A program made the translations under genes and the position numbers. Source: Epiperipatus broadwayi (Eukaryota > Onychophora > Udeonychophora > Euonychophora > Peripatidae). From it: a DNA stretch of 64,000 nucleotides. Positions 21,953 to 33,764 of the stretch are shown in pieces; within the stretch, counting starts at the first letter, position 1; every line of letters starts with the position of its first letter. The stretch is from the NCBI GenBank assembly GCA_028023455.1, contig JAQFVV010006208.1, positions 4,012,963 through 4,076,962 on the forward strand, written 5' to 3'. The notes under the pieces are model-generated. The model did not search any database. It saw only the letters and a list, made by a program, of their open reading frames with translations, and was not told the origin of the DNA.

Positions 21953-22810
21953 TAAAAAAGAAAGATGGTTTTGATTGCCCCAGCAATCTTCTTCAGAACT
22001 ATAAGAAATACAATACGAATGCATCAATACATGAACATATAATTTTATATTTTTTTATTTTCCTTCTCTTTAACATAGTCTATTAAAGTCTTGATGTTCC
22101 TTATATGCTCCATGTATCCTACTCATATGTATACCAATGTTTCTTCTTTTTTATCCAACACTATTTCCAATATGCTTTATCTTCTTTATGAAGTATTATA
22201 ACTTTATCTTTCTTACTGCATTACCAAATCCATATAATATTAATATTACTTACTTTTTTTATTACTTTTACAACAATTCATATAAAAAAAGAAAGATGGT
22301 TTTGATTGCCCAGCAATCTTCTTTAGAACTGTAACAAACACAATACAAATACATGAATACAAATATACACGGACATATAATTTTATATTTCTTTACTTTC
22401 CTTCTATTTTACAGTCTATTAAATTCTTGATGTTTCTTATATGCTCCATGTGAATGAATTTGGCAATGCAATAAGAAAGATAAAGTTATAATACTTAATA
22501 AAGATAAAGAATACTGGAAATAGAGTTGGATAAGAAAGAAGAAACATTGATAGTATATATGAGTGGCTACATGGAGCATATAAGGGACATTATGAATTTA
22601 ATAGATTGTGTTAAAGAGAAGGAAAGTAAAGAAATGTAAAATTACCTGTTCATGTATATTTGTATTCATGTATTTTTATTGTGTTTGTTATAGTGCTGAA
22701 GAAGATTGCTAAGGCAATCGAAACCATCTTTCTTTTTTTATATGAAGCATTGTAAAAGCAATAAAGAAAGTCAATGATATTAATATTATATGGATTTTGC
22801 AATGCAAGGA
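21953..22810. mobile_element. FB-C foldback cluster
   Basis: Two direct minus-oriented arms begin AAAAAAGAAAGATGGTTTTG (about 21955 and 22287). A plus-oriented arm ends with ATCGAAACCATCTTTC (about 22718-22733). The hammerhead-like cores are AGATTGCTGGGGCAATC, or variants, next to CUGAAGA. GAAA survives only in the plus copy near 22722 and is AAAA in the minus copies. Shared flanks include TTATATGCTCCATGT, CTTATTGCATTGCCAAAT and ATTACTTTTACAA, also found at 59.9 kb. Confidence 0.75.
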
Positions 22811-23240
22811 ATGATAATTCTGTTTACGTAAGAAATATTTGTAGGGATTAGAAATTACAATGATACTTAAAAAAAAACCTTAGTTTCATTATATAGAAAG
22901 TGCATTAATGCGTAAATGATGTATTTAATGTATATTATATGCATCTTAGATTTATTAAATTATTTATTTACAAGTAGAATAAGAAATGTGATTAAAAATA
23001 AATATATATTTTTTAAAAAAAACGTAACATATGATTAATAATTTTAATTCTTTTTAAGAATATTTTATATATTTATGGTCATGGTTTAACACATTTAAAC
23101 AATAATAAGTTTATCGTTATTATTATTTATTAAAAACATCATAATAATTACTATGAAGAACATTTATTTAAAAATCTAAAAGATTCTTTCTTGTTAATAA
23201 TAATTTATCTTTTTTTGACACACCCTTAACACAATTTACT
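22811..23240. other. AT-rich intergenic, nothing recognised
   Basis: No repeat or coding signal up to the duplication at 23241. Confidence 0.4.
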
Positions 23241-23252
23241 CTAACAACTTAG

Positions 23253-23884
23253 GATATATGAGCACAGAGTTCCACACGACCCACCACTCTCCACTCTATC
23301 TCGAAACACTGATACACTTGAACACATATATGTCGAAAAGATAAATAATCACCAATATGCGTATTTCGTGCTAAACCATCAATCATCAGTTGGTCCAGAT
23401 TGTCATCTCTACACATTTATGCAATAAGTGCTCAGATATGTATTTATATTACGATAGCCAATCTTCATACTTTAATAGGCAGGCTTCAATCGACTCCACA
23501 CTCCAACTCTTCAACCGTCCATCCGGGTGGCCTTTGAGTGTTCCATCATCAGATTTTTAATTGGATGGACGGTTCAAGAGTTGGAGTGTGGAGTGGATTG
23601 AAGCCTACCCATTAAAGTATGAAGATTGGCTATCGTAATATGTATCTGAGCACTTATTGCATATATGTGTGGAGATGATAATCTGGACCAACTGATGATT
23701 GCTGGTTTAGCATGAAATACAGAAATTGGTGATCATTTATCTTTTCGACATATATGTGTTCAAGTGTATCAGTATTATGGGATAGAGTGGAGTGTGGTGG
23801 GTCGTGCGAAAGTCTGTGCTCATATAACCTATATATTACATATATTGATATAAGTATATAATATGCCTGTATTTCAGTTATTAC
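23253..23884. mobile_element. FB-B hammerhead foldback, near full length
   Basis: The left arm starts GATATATGAGCACAGAG. The right arm ends TGTGCTCATATAACC followed by an unpaired tail through ATGCCTGTATTTCAG. The flanks repeat ctaAcaacttag (23241-23252) and ctaGcaacttag (23885-23896). The centre near 23530 is a tight turn around CGTCCATCCGGGTGG. The hammerheads are a minus copy at about 23352-23410 and a plus copy with CUGAUGA at 23692-23698 and GAAA at 23714-23717. Confidence 0.85.
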
Positions 23885-24011
23885 CTAGCAACTTAGATTT
23901 AGAGATGCATCAAAAACTTTGAGTTTTTTGTTATTTAAAGTTTCATCATCTAGAAGATACCCGCTGATAGTCATTAAGTTTACATTATAATGTTACCAAA
24001 ACAGACTACAA

Positions 24012-24120
24012 TGTCTTGCGTTGTTAGCCGAGAGGTATCGCAGCCGCCATGCAAGATAGTAGTTGGTTGCAGACGGTTGTGGGTTCGCGTCTCGGCCGAT
24101 GCTATGACATATGAAAAAAA
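24012..24120 (+). mobile_element. tRNA-derived SINE copy 4
   Basis: TTGCGTTGTTAGCCGAGAGG, GGGTTCGCGTCTCGG, GATGCTATGACATATG and an A-tail. No clear flanking duplication was seen. Confidence 0.85.
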
Positions 24121-24129
24121 AAATTTCAA

Positions 24130-24480
24130 GTGAATGTATTTGATTGTTTGTAGAATCTAATTAAATTTATAAAAACAACAAGATGATTAGATAGTACATA
24201 GTTGCTGAAAAAGCAAACCTGCTTAGCGGGAAATTAATAATCACCTTAAAAGATGTTTTCTTAAATAGTATTTACTCTCTTTGTAAGCGTATCTTTATGG
24301 GAGGTGATATGTAGGTTAAGTTTTTTGCCTAAAAATAGATAAGTACGTGAATGATTAATTGTTCATTAGTCATAACATCTGATCAAATGGAAGTGGCAAG
24401 TATGGATTTTGATTCTGAAATATGTGTCCAGCAAACAAACAAGCGATTACATTATATTTCAAAAATGCTCAGCCTTGTGT
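24130..24480. other. Intergenic, nothing recognised
   Basis: No repeat family seen. The 65-codon frame at 24351 has no recognisable feature and runs into an FB-B fragment. Confidence 0.4.
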
Positions 24481-24484
24481 ATGT

Positions 24485-25215
24485 GTGTGTATATATACCT
24501 CAGACTGTCAAGCTCTCCATAATTATCCACTCCATCTTAGATAACTAATATGCACGATCTCTTACATGTGAAAAAGATATTACATATATTGTAGATCATG
24601 TATCTTTTTCACATGTATGTGGTCATGTGTATCAGTTGTATAAGATGGAGTGGATAGTTGTGGAAAGCGTGAAAGTCGAATTCAAGTCTTTCTAATTGCA
24701 TTTAGTATAGATAATATACATGTATTTAAATATTACACCTTCAGCCTGTATTCTGCTAATCCCTCTTCTACATATTTAAATGGATATAGTAAGGTCCTAT
24801 ACGTGAAGGGTTAGAGTGACAAAGTCAATATGGGTATGACATTAATATTGGTATCAACAAGAGCTTTGAGTTTTTCATCATCGGATTTTCGATGACATGA
24901 ATGTCTGAAGAGTTGGAGGGTGGAGAAGATTGAAACTTATCTATTGAAATTTGAAGATTTGTTATGTAATATAAACTGAGCACTGATTGTATATATATAT
25001 GTGGGAGCTTGTGATCTGAACCAACTGACAGTACTGTTTCAGCACTAAATACGTATATTGATCATTTATCTTTTTCACATGTATGTGGCCATGTGTATCA
25101 GTTATATAAGATGGAGTGGATAGCTGTGGATAGCTTGAAAGTCTGAATTCAAATCATTCTAATTACATTAAGTTTAGTATAGATAATATACATGTATTTA
25201 ATGTTATATATATAT
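24485..25215. repeat. Two FB-B fragments
   Basis: The first (24490-24735) is an end-only palindrome built from TCCACTCCATCTTA and its complement TAAGATGGAGTGGATAG, without the ribozyme. The second (about 24820-25215) is a plus arm with a damaged hammerhead (CUGACAG at 25025, UAAA for GAAA). Both end with TTCTAATTACATTAAG-like sequence. Confidence 0.65.
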
Positions 25216-26065
25216 ATTTATAAATTTACAAAATTTTAGTTCTAATTTCTGTAGAAAAATCCCTGTTATGGCAATTTGCTACCCTATTAATACAATTTTT
25301 TTAATATTTGAATTTTAGACATACATCATAAAATAAAAAAACTGTTATCTTCGATTACCCCCGCACACCGCTTGATGGTTCTGTTGCTAGTTAAAAACCA
25401 ATAGATATAACGTTACCGGGCTGATTTACAATTTACTTTTTTTTACCCTACTCTGATACAACACTATACATGGCAGTGCGTAGCAAACAAAAAGCTAAAC
25501 AAAGGTTTTATTTATAGAACTTTCTTAATATTTCTACCATTATTTTCATTATTATTTCAGATATTTTACAAAGCAAACAAATAATGGATTAATGTTAAAG
25601 AATAACATTATATTTCAAAAATATTCAACTTAATTTTTTATGTGTAGACCTGTATATTCATAGAATTTTATCTAAGTTTAAATTCAGTAAAAGAGAAAGT
25701 TTATATTGATATCATTTATGAGTCTTTAGAATGTGATGGGGTTTATGGTAATCAGCATTTTTTGGGGATTTTTTGCTACAATAAGCAGAGATGTTTGAGA
25801 TTTTTTTTCTTTACTAATTCCAAGAATTCATAAAACAAAGTCTTATTTAACTATATATTTGTACCTTTTTTTGATGAATAAACTTTCATCACTGAGAAAA
25901 AAAAGTTTTGTTTTTCTTTCATCTGAGGGCATTGGTGTCACATACACATGTAAGATATTTAAAGTTTGAGTATTGAGAAAGCAAGTCTTTATTGCCCTAA
26001 ATATTAGTCAAGTTCTGAAAAATAAATGAATTTGTAATATTAAAATACAAGTATAATGTATATAA
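25216..26065. other. AT-rich intergenic, nothing recognised
   Basis: No repeat, RNA or coding signal was identified. Confidence 0.45.
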
Positions 26066-26069
26066 TTAA

Positions 26070-26285
26070 CCTAGATGTAATTAAAAAGAATTTGAACCAG
26101 ATCAAGTTCCCAACAGCCATCCACTCTATCCAATATAACTGATACACATGAGCACATACATTTGTTTATTTTTCACATGTATGTGGTCATGTGTATTAGT
26201 TATATTGCATAGAGCTGATGACTGTAGGGAGTTTGAAAGTCTGGGTTCAAACCCTTTAATTCAATGAAGTATAAATTGATGTGTA
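26070..26285. repeat. FB-B end-only palindrome
   Basis: TTGAACCAGATCAAGTTCCC with ATCCACTCTATCCAATATAAC faces GTTATATTGCATAGAGCTGATG with GGGTTCAAACCC. The inner part with the ribozyme is absent. Confidence 0.6.
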
Positions 26286-26536
26286 TGGGATGTTTTTTTG
26301 ATTGACAATCCAATTCAGCACAATAAATTTATTGATCATCTAATCAATTTCTCAGAATACCAGATGACATTTAAATAACAAAATGACAAGCTGAACATAA
26401 CTGTTTTGTTATTTAACTAATGAAAGTGATTTTTTAACCTTCTTTAGCTGGGAATATCCAAAAACTTATAGATTTTACAGTAGTCAATTGCACTAACTTC
26501 TTGGAGCAATTCAGTATTTTTAAAATACATCTTATT

Positions 26537-26963
26537 TAATATATTGGGTATATGAGCACAGACTTTCACATGACCCATCACTCTCCACTCTATCTTATAA
26601 TACTGATACACTTGAACACATATATGTCATCATCAGATTTTCAATTGGATGGATGGTTGAAGAGTTGGAGTGTGGAGTGGATTGAAGCCTGTCCATTAAA
26701 GTATGAAGATTGGCTATCTTAATATATATCTGAACACTTATTGTATATATGTGTAGAGATGATAATCTGGACCAACTGATGATTGCTGGTTTAGCATGAA
26801 ATACATATATTTGTGATTATTTATCTTTTCAGCATATATGTGTTCAAGTGTATCAGTGTTATGAGAGAGAGTGTAGAGTGGTGGGTCATGTGAAAGTCTG
26901 TGTTCATATATCCTATATATTACATATATTGATACAAGTATATAATAAGCCTGTATATCAGTA
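26537..26963. mobile_element. FB-B foldback, left arm shortened
   Basis: The left arm has only the outer 100 bp and jumps at ATATATGTCATCATCAGATTTT to the inner part of the right arm. The right arm is full, with CUGAUGA at 26776-26782 and GAAA at 26798-26801. The tail ends GCCTGTATATCAG. Flanks repeat aataCatcttatt (26524-26536) and aataTatcttatt (26964-26976), 12 of 13 matching. Confidence 0.8.
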
Positions 26964-26979
26964 AATATATCTTATTGTA

Positions 26980-28330
26980 CTTTTTTTACATCATTGTGAG
27001 ACACATCCACGTTCTGGATTTGAAATTGATTTTAGGAGATCCAATGAAGCCAGGTTTAACTGAATATTCAAAAGCATTAATAACAAAGAAGAAATATAAG
27101 TGGAAATCCCTATTTTGACAAGCAATATTCACAATATTTAATGAAATATGATGTCTTCTGAACTCTCTCTTTTATAATGGTGTATCTCAATAATTCTGTG
27201 CTAACACGCTTAGGTTAGAGAAGTTTAATATTGTAAAATTATATGTTTAACTGCGCTGAGTGCTTTCAAAGTTCCTGGACTTCATATTCATAGATGAGTG
27301 CAGGTGATAGTAATGAGGAGACATATTCTAATTTATGCAAATTAGTTAGTTGTTTATTTTGTCGTCGGTCTTGGCATTTTATTATTTTGTTTAGATTAAT
27401 TAGTCTATCTTTTTGAAATGCTGAAACAGGTGTCTTTTCTGTTTATTGAATGAGTGTCACTATTGATGAAGTAGGCTTCTTTTATTTTACCCTATGGTCA
27501 TTTCTCTTTCTACATACTATTGTGCAGTTGGTGGGTTCGAATCTGTGTCCAGTAGTCTTTTCATGCTCCAAGAATGTTGATGTGGTCTCTTTATTATTCA
27601 GTGCCCTTTTATACATGCATATAATGCCATAAGTCTTCTATTACCTTATCTAAAATATTTTTAGTAAACAGCAGTGAAGCTGTTTTTGCCTTCAAAGTTA
27701 TTTTATAGGAAAAAAATTAAATATAAGCAAAACATTTTCTTCCAAATGAACACTTTAAACATCTTCACTTTAAATTAATAAATTTTATTTTACAAGGCTG
27801 GCCCAGCATAAATATTTGTATAACAAAGCCATGAAAAGCTCCAAATATTTTTCAATATTTATAAACCATGAGCAACAGTATGGCCACAAAATTGATCTGA
27901 TGAAAGCTGAAATTAGGGAAGACAAAATGAAAGATTAAAGAGGCTTGGATGATAGCCAAGGATTGATTGTCCATAAGAAGTAAGTATTATGAAGATATTT
28001 GAATAGTTATGAATAATGAAACAACAAAGAATTTAAATAACGCTAAAAATATCAAACATATTTTCTGATTAGGAACACTAAAAAAAGAAATAAGCTATGA
28101 ATATGATATTAATACATCGATCGCATGCTAAGCATGAATAAAAGGGTTTAGATAAAAAGTATTCATTTACTTTATCTGCATAAATGCCTAAACATTTATA
28201 TTATTAATATTACATTTACACAGAAAAGAGACATAAGTTTTGGGAATTACCTTAATGTGAATATCGTAGTGTTATTGAAATATTAATTTTTTTTATCATC
28301 TCATATACACTTTAATGCAATCCTTTTTTA
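26980..28330. other. Intergenic, nothing recognised
   Basis: No gene or repeat family was recognised in about 1.3 kb. An isolated B-box-like GGGTTCGAATC near 27532 lacks an A box at tRNA spacing. Confidence 0.45.
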
Positions 28331-28334
28331 TAAT

Positions 28335-28480
28335 TCCTTCTTTATTTTGCTTATAGTTTTGACTGTCTTGAAGTCTTCATCGGAGCTCTCTATAAATTTC
28401 ATTTCTTTATTTTGCTTACAGTTTTGACTGTCCTGCAGTCTTCATCAGAGCTATCTATAAATTTCACTTCTCTCTCTACA
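28335..28480 (-). repeat. FB-D direct dimer with hammerhead-like cores
   Basis: Two direct units about 65 bp apart. On the minus strand each has CUGAUGA or CCGAUGA, stem II GACUGCAGGACAGUC or a variant, and AAAACUGUAAGC. GAAA is decayed to AAAA in both, consistent with loss of a CpG. Confidence 0.7.
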
Positions 28481-29040
28481 ACTAACTCTATACCAATATA
28501 GATATGAATGTTCAGAAGACATCTTATTAAATAATGTTAATCATAATATTTATAATATTGCATATTTAGAATAATATGGATATTTTTTTAAAGATAATTA
28601 AAATTAGTGCTGAGTGAAAGTGTAGGTTTAAAGTATTTAAAAAAAAACATTTTTATGTTAAAAGATAGTCACAATTTTATTATCGTTCATATTCGTACTA
28701 CATTCAAAAATGAGAAAAGGTGTCTATAGAGTTTTTAAAGTTTAAGAATGCTTTATTCCAAGGGTGAAGAGTAATTGATAACAAGAAAATGCAATAAGAA
28801 TATTCAAAGATATTTTCAGTTATATCTATGTTCATAAATATATTATGAAATGAAGTGATAATAAGAATAGATTTTAAAATTAATCAAATAGTTTAAAGAA
28901 TATTTATATGGACAGTTGTTTTAATTATTTATAATAGATAGTTTAACACATAAATAATTACATAATCCTCCATATAACTCTTTATTAAACTTGTTTTATT
29001 TTATTAACCAAACTTCTTTTCCCTATCCATATATAATATA
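28481..29040. other. AT-rich intergenic, nothing recognised
   Basis: No repeat or coding signal. Confidence 0.4.
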
Positions 29041-29044
29041 TATT

Positions 29045-29370
29045 ATGCAAATGCAATTTATCGACTCTACCCTGAATGCTTATTAGCAAAAAAACCTTTT
29101 GTTTCAACTGTCCTGCAGTCTTCTTCAGAGCCACTTTTATTTTAGAAAACTGCAGGACAGTTGAAACATTAAAGGTTTTTTGCTAAAAAGTGTTCAAAGT
29201 AGAGTGTTTCAACTATCCTGCAATCTTCTTCAGAGACACTTTAATTTAAAAAAATTAAAGTAAAAGTGGCTCTGAAGAAGACTGCTGGACAGTTGAAACA
29301 TAAAAAATTTTTTTGCAAAAAAGTGTTCAAAGTATAGTGGATAAATTGCATTTATATAAGATATTACAGC
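29045..29370. mobile_element. FB-D foldback with nested second palindrome
   Basis: Outer ends GCAATTTATCGACTCTAC and AGTGGATAAATTGC enclose alternating minus and plus hammerhead-like segments. The minus cores lie near 29101-29132 and 29208-29240. The plus segments are a partial one at 29146-29167 and a core with CUGAAGA at 29272-29278, stem II GACUG-CUGGA-CAGUU, and GAAAC. GTTTTTTGCTAAAAAGTGTT marks each plus arm. Arms appear to have been copied twice. Confidence 0.75.
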
Positions 29371-30490
29371 AAAATAAAAGAAGTGATGAATTTGGTAATA
29401 TTTTATAATATATATTATTATACATCTCCACCTACATTTTTATCAACTTCTGTGGCCATTTTCGAAATCTTTTCCTACAAATATATACAGTCTATAAATT
29501 ATTCAAAAATGTACATTATTATAATTATATATCAATAGTTTCTCCAAACATTTATAAATCTAACTATGTTACCATTATCTAATTACTTTCACTCCAATCC
29601 ATCTAAAACTTTTTTTTAAATTTGCTTATTTTTCAATACACATTTCATGGTTTAATATTATTTCTTAAAATATTTTCCAAATTAGCTTCTTCTAATTACT
29701 AAGTTAATTTAAATATTTAAACCTTTATATTTAATTACTTATAATTACAATCTTTTTTTATTTTTACTATAAATGTCTACTTATTTATTTTGTACTATTA
29801 TTTCTAATTAAACTGTGTTTTCTCTTTTAAAGTCAAATATTCTTAAAGCATTCTATCCTTTAGCATTTTCCTACATTTTTATTTCAGAATTTAAATGCTT
29901 ATATTTTTAGATATGTAAATAGATATTACAACTTCTATTCTTTAAATGTTGTTTCAACCTATTTAATTAATTCATTTTTTGTTATTCATTCATAAAAAAA
30001 AATATTTTTATTATCTCTTTTACAATCTAAATAATTTACATTTATGTTTTCCTTAAAGTCATTTTCTTTTTATCTCTGGTTCAAATTGCTTTTTCTATTT
30101 ATATTTTTTATTACTTTATTTATATTATAAAAAAGTAGTTTTGAATATATTAAATTGTTTATATTATAAAAGAGGTAATAAAAATGTTTCATATATTGTA
30201 ACAACTAAATATAAAAACTAGATTGAAATAGCATTTAAGAAATGGAAATTGTCATATATATTTGCATATACAAAAATATAAGCATTTACATTTTTGAAAT
30301 AAAAACGGTGAAAATATTAAAGATATAAAAAAAAGATAATTAAAGAATATTTGTACATTGAAAGAGAAAAACCAGTTTAAATAAAATTACAGTGTAACTG
30401 CAATGTATGTTATATTTTGTTTCAAGGCCTTCTGGCATACATCATATGTGGCATATAACACAGCTCACAGTTTGTTGATAAACTTTGATT
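29371..30490. other. AT-rich, T-biased intergenic
   Basis: About 1.1 kb of very AT-rich DNA with no repeat family or frame of note. Confidence 0.45.
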
Positions 30491-30499
30491 AGAATAAAA

Positions 30500-30905
30500 T
30501 ACGTGTTTCACATGATCACCATTTCTTTGCTTGCCTATAACTGTTATTAAAACAGGCAAAACTTTCCATACAGTAGTGCCACTCAGTGCAAGCCAGAGTA
30601 ATTAATGGATGCCAGAAGGCTTGGGCATAAAATCCTTATCTAGTGCCTACTCATCCAATATCCCCAGACTAGTTTCTAGCTTGTGGCCTTCATCAGTGAG
30701 GAGACTTGGATCTGAGAGCACTGCACCTAGATCTTAGGATCTCAGATCCAAGGCTCCTCCCTGATGAAAGCCACAAGCTAGAAACTAGTCTGATACTGGA
30801 TAAGTAGGAACTAGATAGGAATTTTATGCACAAGCCTTCTGACATCCATTGATTACTCTGGCTTGCACTGAGTGGTGCTACTATATGGAGAGTTTTGCCT
30901 GTTTT
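30500..30905. mobile_element. FB-A foldback copy
   Basis: CACATGATCACC leader, CAGGCAAAACTTTCCATACA end and its complement near 30880-30903. Two hammerheads face each other across GATCTTAGGATC: a minus core near 30665-30715 and a plus core with CUGAUGA at 30761-30767, stem II AGCCACAAGCU and GAAACUAGUC. The plus copy has lost the UGGGG that would pair in stem I. The 91-residue minus frame is read-through. Confidence 0.8.
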
Positions 30906-31284
30906 TAAAATATATATTGTCAATTGAACTACAAGTGTATAGCATGAAGATATATAATACAGATACATTTTATATGTATAATAAGCATATATAAATTAAA
31001 GATTATAGTATAAACAAAATTTGTAAGAAATAATAATGATGTAATTATTAATAATAAATTGAAGGACATGTTTACATATACTTTTCATTCACTGAAAAAA
31101 TAAATATTGTGTCATGTTTTTGTTTTTTAATTAAATACATCCTTTTTTCTTATAGAAACAATAGATTAGTTGGTTGTCAAGAAACTATAATTTTTTCTAA
31201 TTGTTTTGATGTTTTTAAGTCATTATTACCTTTATATATGCTTTAAAATTTTGGAAAACTTTTAGTATTATACTTGGAAAATAT

Positions 31285-31700
31285 TTTAGATCACTAAACA
31301 TCACATGATCACCATTCTTTATGTTTACACAAGCTGTTGACACAGAGGCAAATATTCCCACAGTAGTGCCATTCAGTGCAAGTTAGAGTGGCAGTACTGT
31401 ATGGAGAATTTTGCTTCTATGTTAACATCTTATGTAAGCACAAAGAATGATCACATGATGTTTAGTGGTTTAATACCAATCCTGGCCAATAGATTATGGT
31501 GACTGTGATTGTTAAAGAACCAAAGATACCAAAATATAGAATGCTGAACTGAGTTCAGATCTATATGACTATACAAACAAATAAGCTTGAATTGAAAACA
31601 TTATTGTGTTTTCATTTTAGACTCAAAGCTTTATAGTTAACTAAAAAGGTAAACTCTAGCTTGCACTGAGTGGAAAGTTTTGCCTCTGTGTAGAAAATAT
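31285..31700. mobile_element. FB-A subfamily copy without ribozyme
   Basis: Symmetric ends CACATGATCACCATTCTTTA and its complement near 31450 surround an inner palindrome with ACACAGAGGCAAATATTCCC. The interior from the hammerhead through the mid-arm is missing, joined at GCAAGTTAGAG-TGGCAGTAC. A longer arm piece (GAACTGAGTTCAGATC, GAAAACATTATTGTGTTTTC) follows to about 31690. Confidence 0.65.
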
Positions 31701-32085
31701 TTTATTATGCAAAATACTATGTATTAAGTTTGAAAAGGATAATCAGGGAAGAGTAAAATGTGCTTACATAAATTGAAGGAATTTTATTAATGAACATGCT
31801 TGTGTACAGTGCTCTGAGATAAAAGATGGCTGCTGGCATAATTTAAAATTTATCTATAATTTTTTTTAAATGTTATCACATATGGCACTCAGATATGGAA
31901 AATGGATATTAAATCACTGCTAAATGTATTAAATTTGCAAATTTTAATTTTTGTTCTGTTTGGGTATTTACATATTTGTTTATTTGCAATTGTTTTTGAA
32001 TAGCATATAATTAAAGTGTATAGTGATGCAAAGTAATTCACAGCTTTACCGATTAAAGAATTACAGATATTCTGAAATTGTAAAA
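31701..32085. other. AT-rich intergenic, nothing recognised
   Basis: No repeat or coding signal. Confidence 0.4.
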
Positions 32086-32089
32086 AGGT

Positions 32090-32197
32090 CTTTTTTTTCT
32101 TTTCATATGTCATAGCATCTTCCGGGAGGCGAACCCACAACCGTCTGCAAACAACTACTTGCTTGCAAGGCGGCTGCGTTGACCTCTCGGCTAACAT
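32090..32197 (-). mobile_element. tRNA-derived SINE copy 5
   Basis: CATATGTCATAGCATCTTCC, GGGAGGCGAACCC and GACCTCTCGGCTAAC on the plus strand are the minus-strand element. The usual AACGCTTGAC leader is absent, so the 5' end is truncated or diverged. The 102-codon minus frame here reads through it. Confidence 0.85.
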
Positions 32198-32765
32198 TAT
32201 TCAAGCCAAAAGTACAATCCGAGCTCTGATTGGATAATAAATTGTTTAATTTAACATGTAATTCTTAGCACTCCCTGCTTTTGCTTTATATTTTCAGGCA
32301 ATGAGAATTAAAATTTATTTTGTCCCGCATGATTATATATATATATATAAAGAGCATTATACATATATGTATCCATCCACCCTGTATTTAAGAAAAACCC
32401 AATCAATTCTTTAGTTAAGAATTATCAAGCATTGAGAAGAAAGACCTTAGTCAATAAACTCATTATGCTAACTAATATTGATTAATAAGAAGTCCATTCG
32501 TATTTGTTTGTTATCATCTGCAATGACAACGTATAAATTTGATACCAGCAAATTGCCCTGCTTGGTTTCTTTAAGTCTCACAATGAAATAAAAAAATATT
32601 TCAGTTACTAAACGTATTTTTTTTTTAAATTGAATAGAAAATTATACATACACATGCACAAAAAAACTTGAATTATGCACATAATTTATTATATCTTTTA
32701 GTTGTTTAGATCATATGTTTATCTATTGTTTAAAGCTCACTATATTGTATGGATGTTTTCACTAG
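32198..32765. other. AT-rich intergenic, nothing recognised
   Basis: Includes a short (TA)n run near 32333. No repeat family or frame of note. Confidence 0.4.
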
Positions 32766-32768
32766 AAT

Positions 32769-33627
32769 AAAGGGGTACTGTGGAATTAGAGCTGCGACAT
32801 GAAGAATTATAATCGTTTAATCAATAAATTAATTAGGTTATTAAATCAAAAACATATTTTAAAATCTACATTAAAAAAAAACAAAACAATTTAACAAAAA
32901 AAAAATACGAAAAGCATTAATGTGAAGAATAGTTAAAATGCGTGTTTAAATAAAATTGAGTGTGTGTTTGCACGTGCATATTCTGCATAATCTATTTTAA
33001 TACATTGTACAGGCTTACGCCTGCATTTATATATGTAATATATGTGGGATTCAAACTCAGACTTTCACACGATCTACAACTCTCAGTGCCATCTTATATT
33101 GCTGACTCACCTGATCACACACATGTTGAAAAGATAAATAATCACCAATATACGTATTTCGGGCTGAACCAGCACTCATCAGTTGGTTCAGATTACCATT
33201 TCCACACATATATACAATTAGTACTCAGCTTTATATTAAGATAACCAATATTCACACTTCAACGAGTACTGGTTTAGTATGAAATACGGTGAGTCAGCAA
33301 TATAAGATGGCACTGAGAGTTGTAGGTCGTGTGAAAGTCTGAGTTTGAATTCCGAATATATTACATATATAAATGCAGGTGTAAGCCTGTACAATGTATT
33401 AAAATAGATTATGCAGAATATACACGTGCAAACACACACTCAATTTGATTTAAACACGCATTTTAACTATTCTTCACATTAATGCTTTTCGTATTTTTTT
33501 TGTTAAATTGGTTTTTTTTTTTTAATGTAGATTTTAAAATATGTTTTTGATTTAATAACCTAATTAATTTAATGATTAAACGATTATAATTCTTCATGCC
33601 GCAGCTCTAATACCACAGTACCGAATT
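32769..33627. repeat. Giant inverted repeat, about 340-bp arms, containing FB-B
   Basis: The arms at about 32769-33108 and 33289-33627 are close to identical in reverse, with only scattered differences and small indels. They include GGTACTGTGG, GAGCTGCGACATGAAG, GTGTGTTTGCACGTG and the FB-B end GATTCAAACTCAGACTTTC. The 180-bp loop holds one intact minus hammerhead (33145-33195) and a broken one near 33268. The mirrored part extends beyond the FB-B tail into other DNA. Two frames on opposite strands start with the same MCVCTCIFCIIYFNTLY, a product of the symmetry. Confidence 0.88.
33145..33195 (-). ncRNA. Hammerhead ribozyme motif (FB-B)
   Basis: Minus strand: CCAA, CUGAUGA, stem II GUGCU-GGUUC-AGCCC with one mismatch, GAAA, self-complementary UACGUA, U-A, UUGG. 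UUGG pairs with CCAA to close stem I. Confidence 0.82.
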
Positions 33628-33688
33628 AGGAATTATAATTATACACATGCACACACATACGCATTTACTATTTATATTATTTTTAAAA

Positions 33689-33760
33689 AGATATAATTAT
33701 TCACCAAGAGCTATACTAATTGCTAGATATAATTATTCACCAAGAGCTATACTAATTGCT
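33689..33760 (+). repeat. Perfect 36-bp tandem duplication
   Basis: The 36-bp unit starting AGATATAATTATTCACCAAG occurs twice with no differences (33689-33724 and 33725-33760). Confidence 0.9.
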
Positions 33761-33764
33761 CAAC

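Noticed and set aside
27528-27545. B-box-like GGGTTCGAATC
   Set aside because: No A box or cloverleaf at the expected spacing; single short match.
32960-33439. Two proteins starting with the same 28 residues on opposite strands
   Set aside because: A consequence of the inverted repeat, not of gene duplication.
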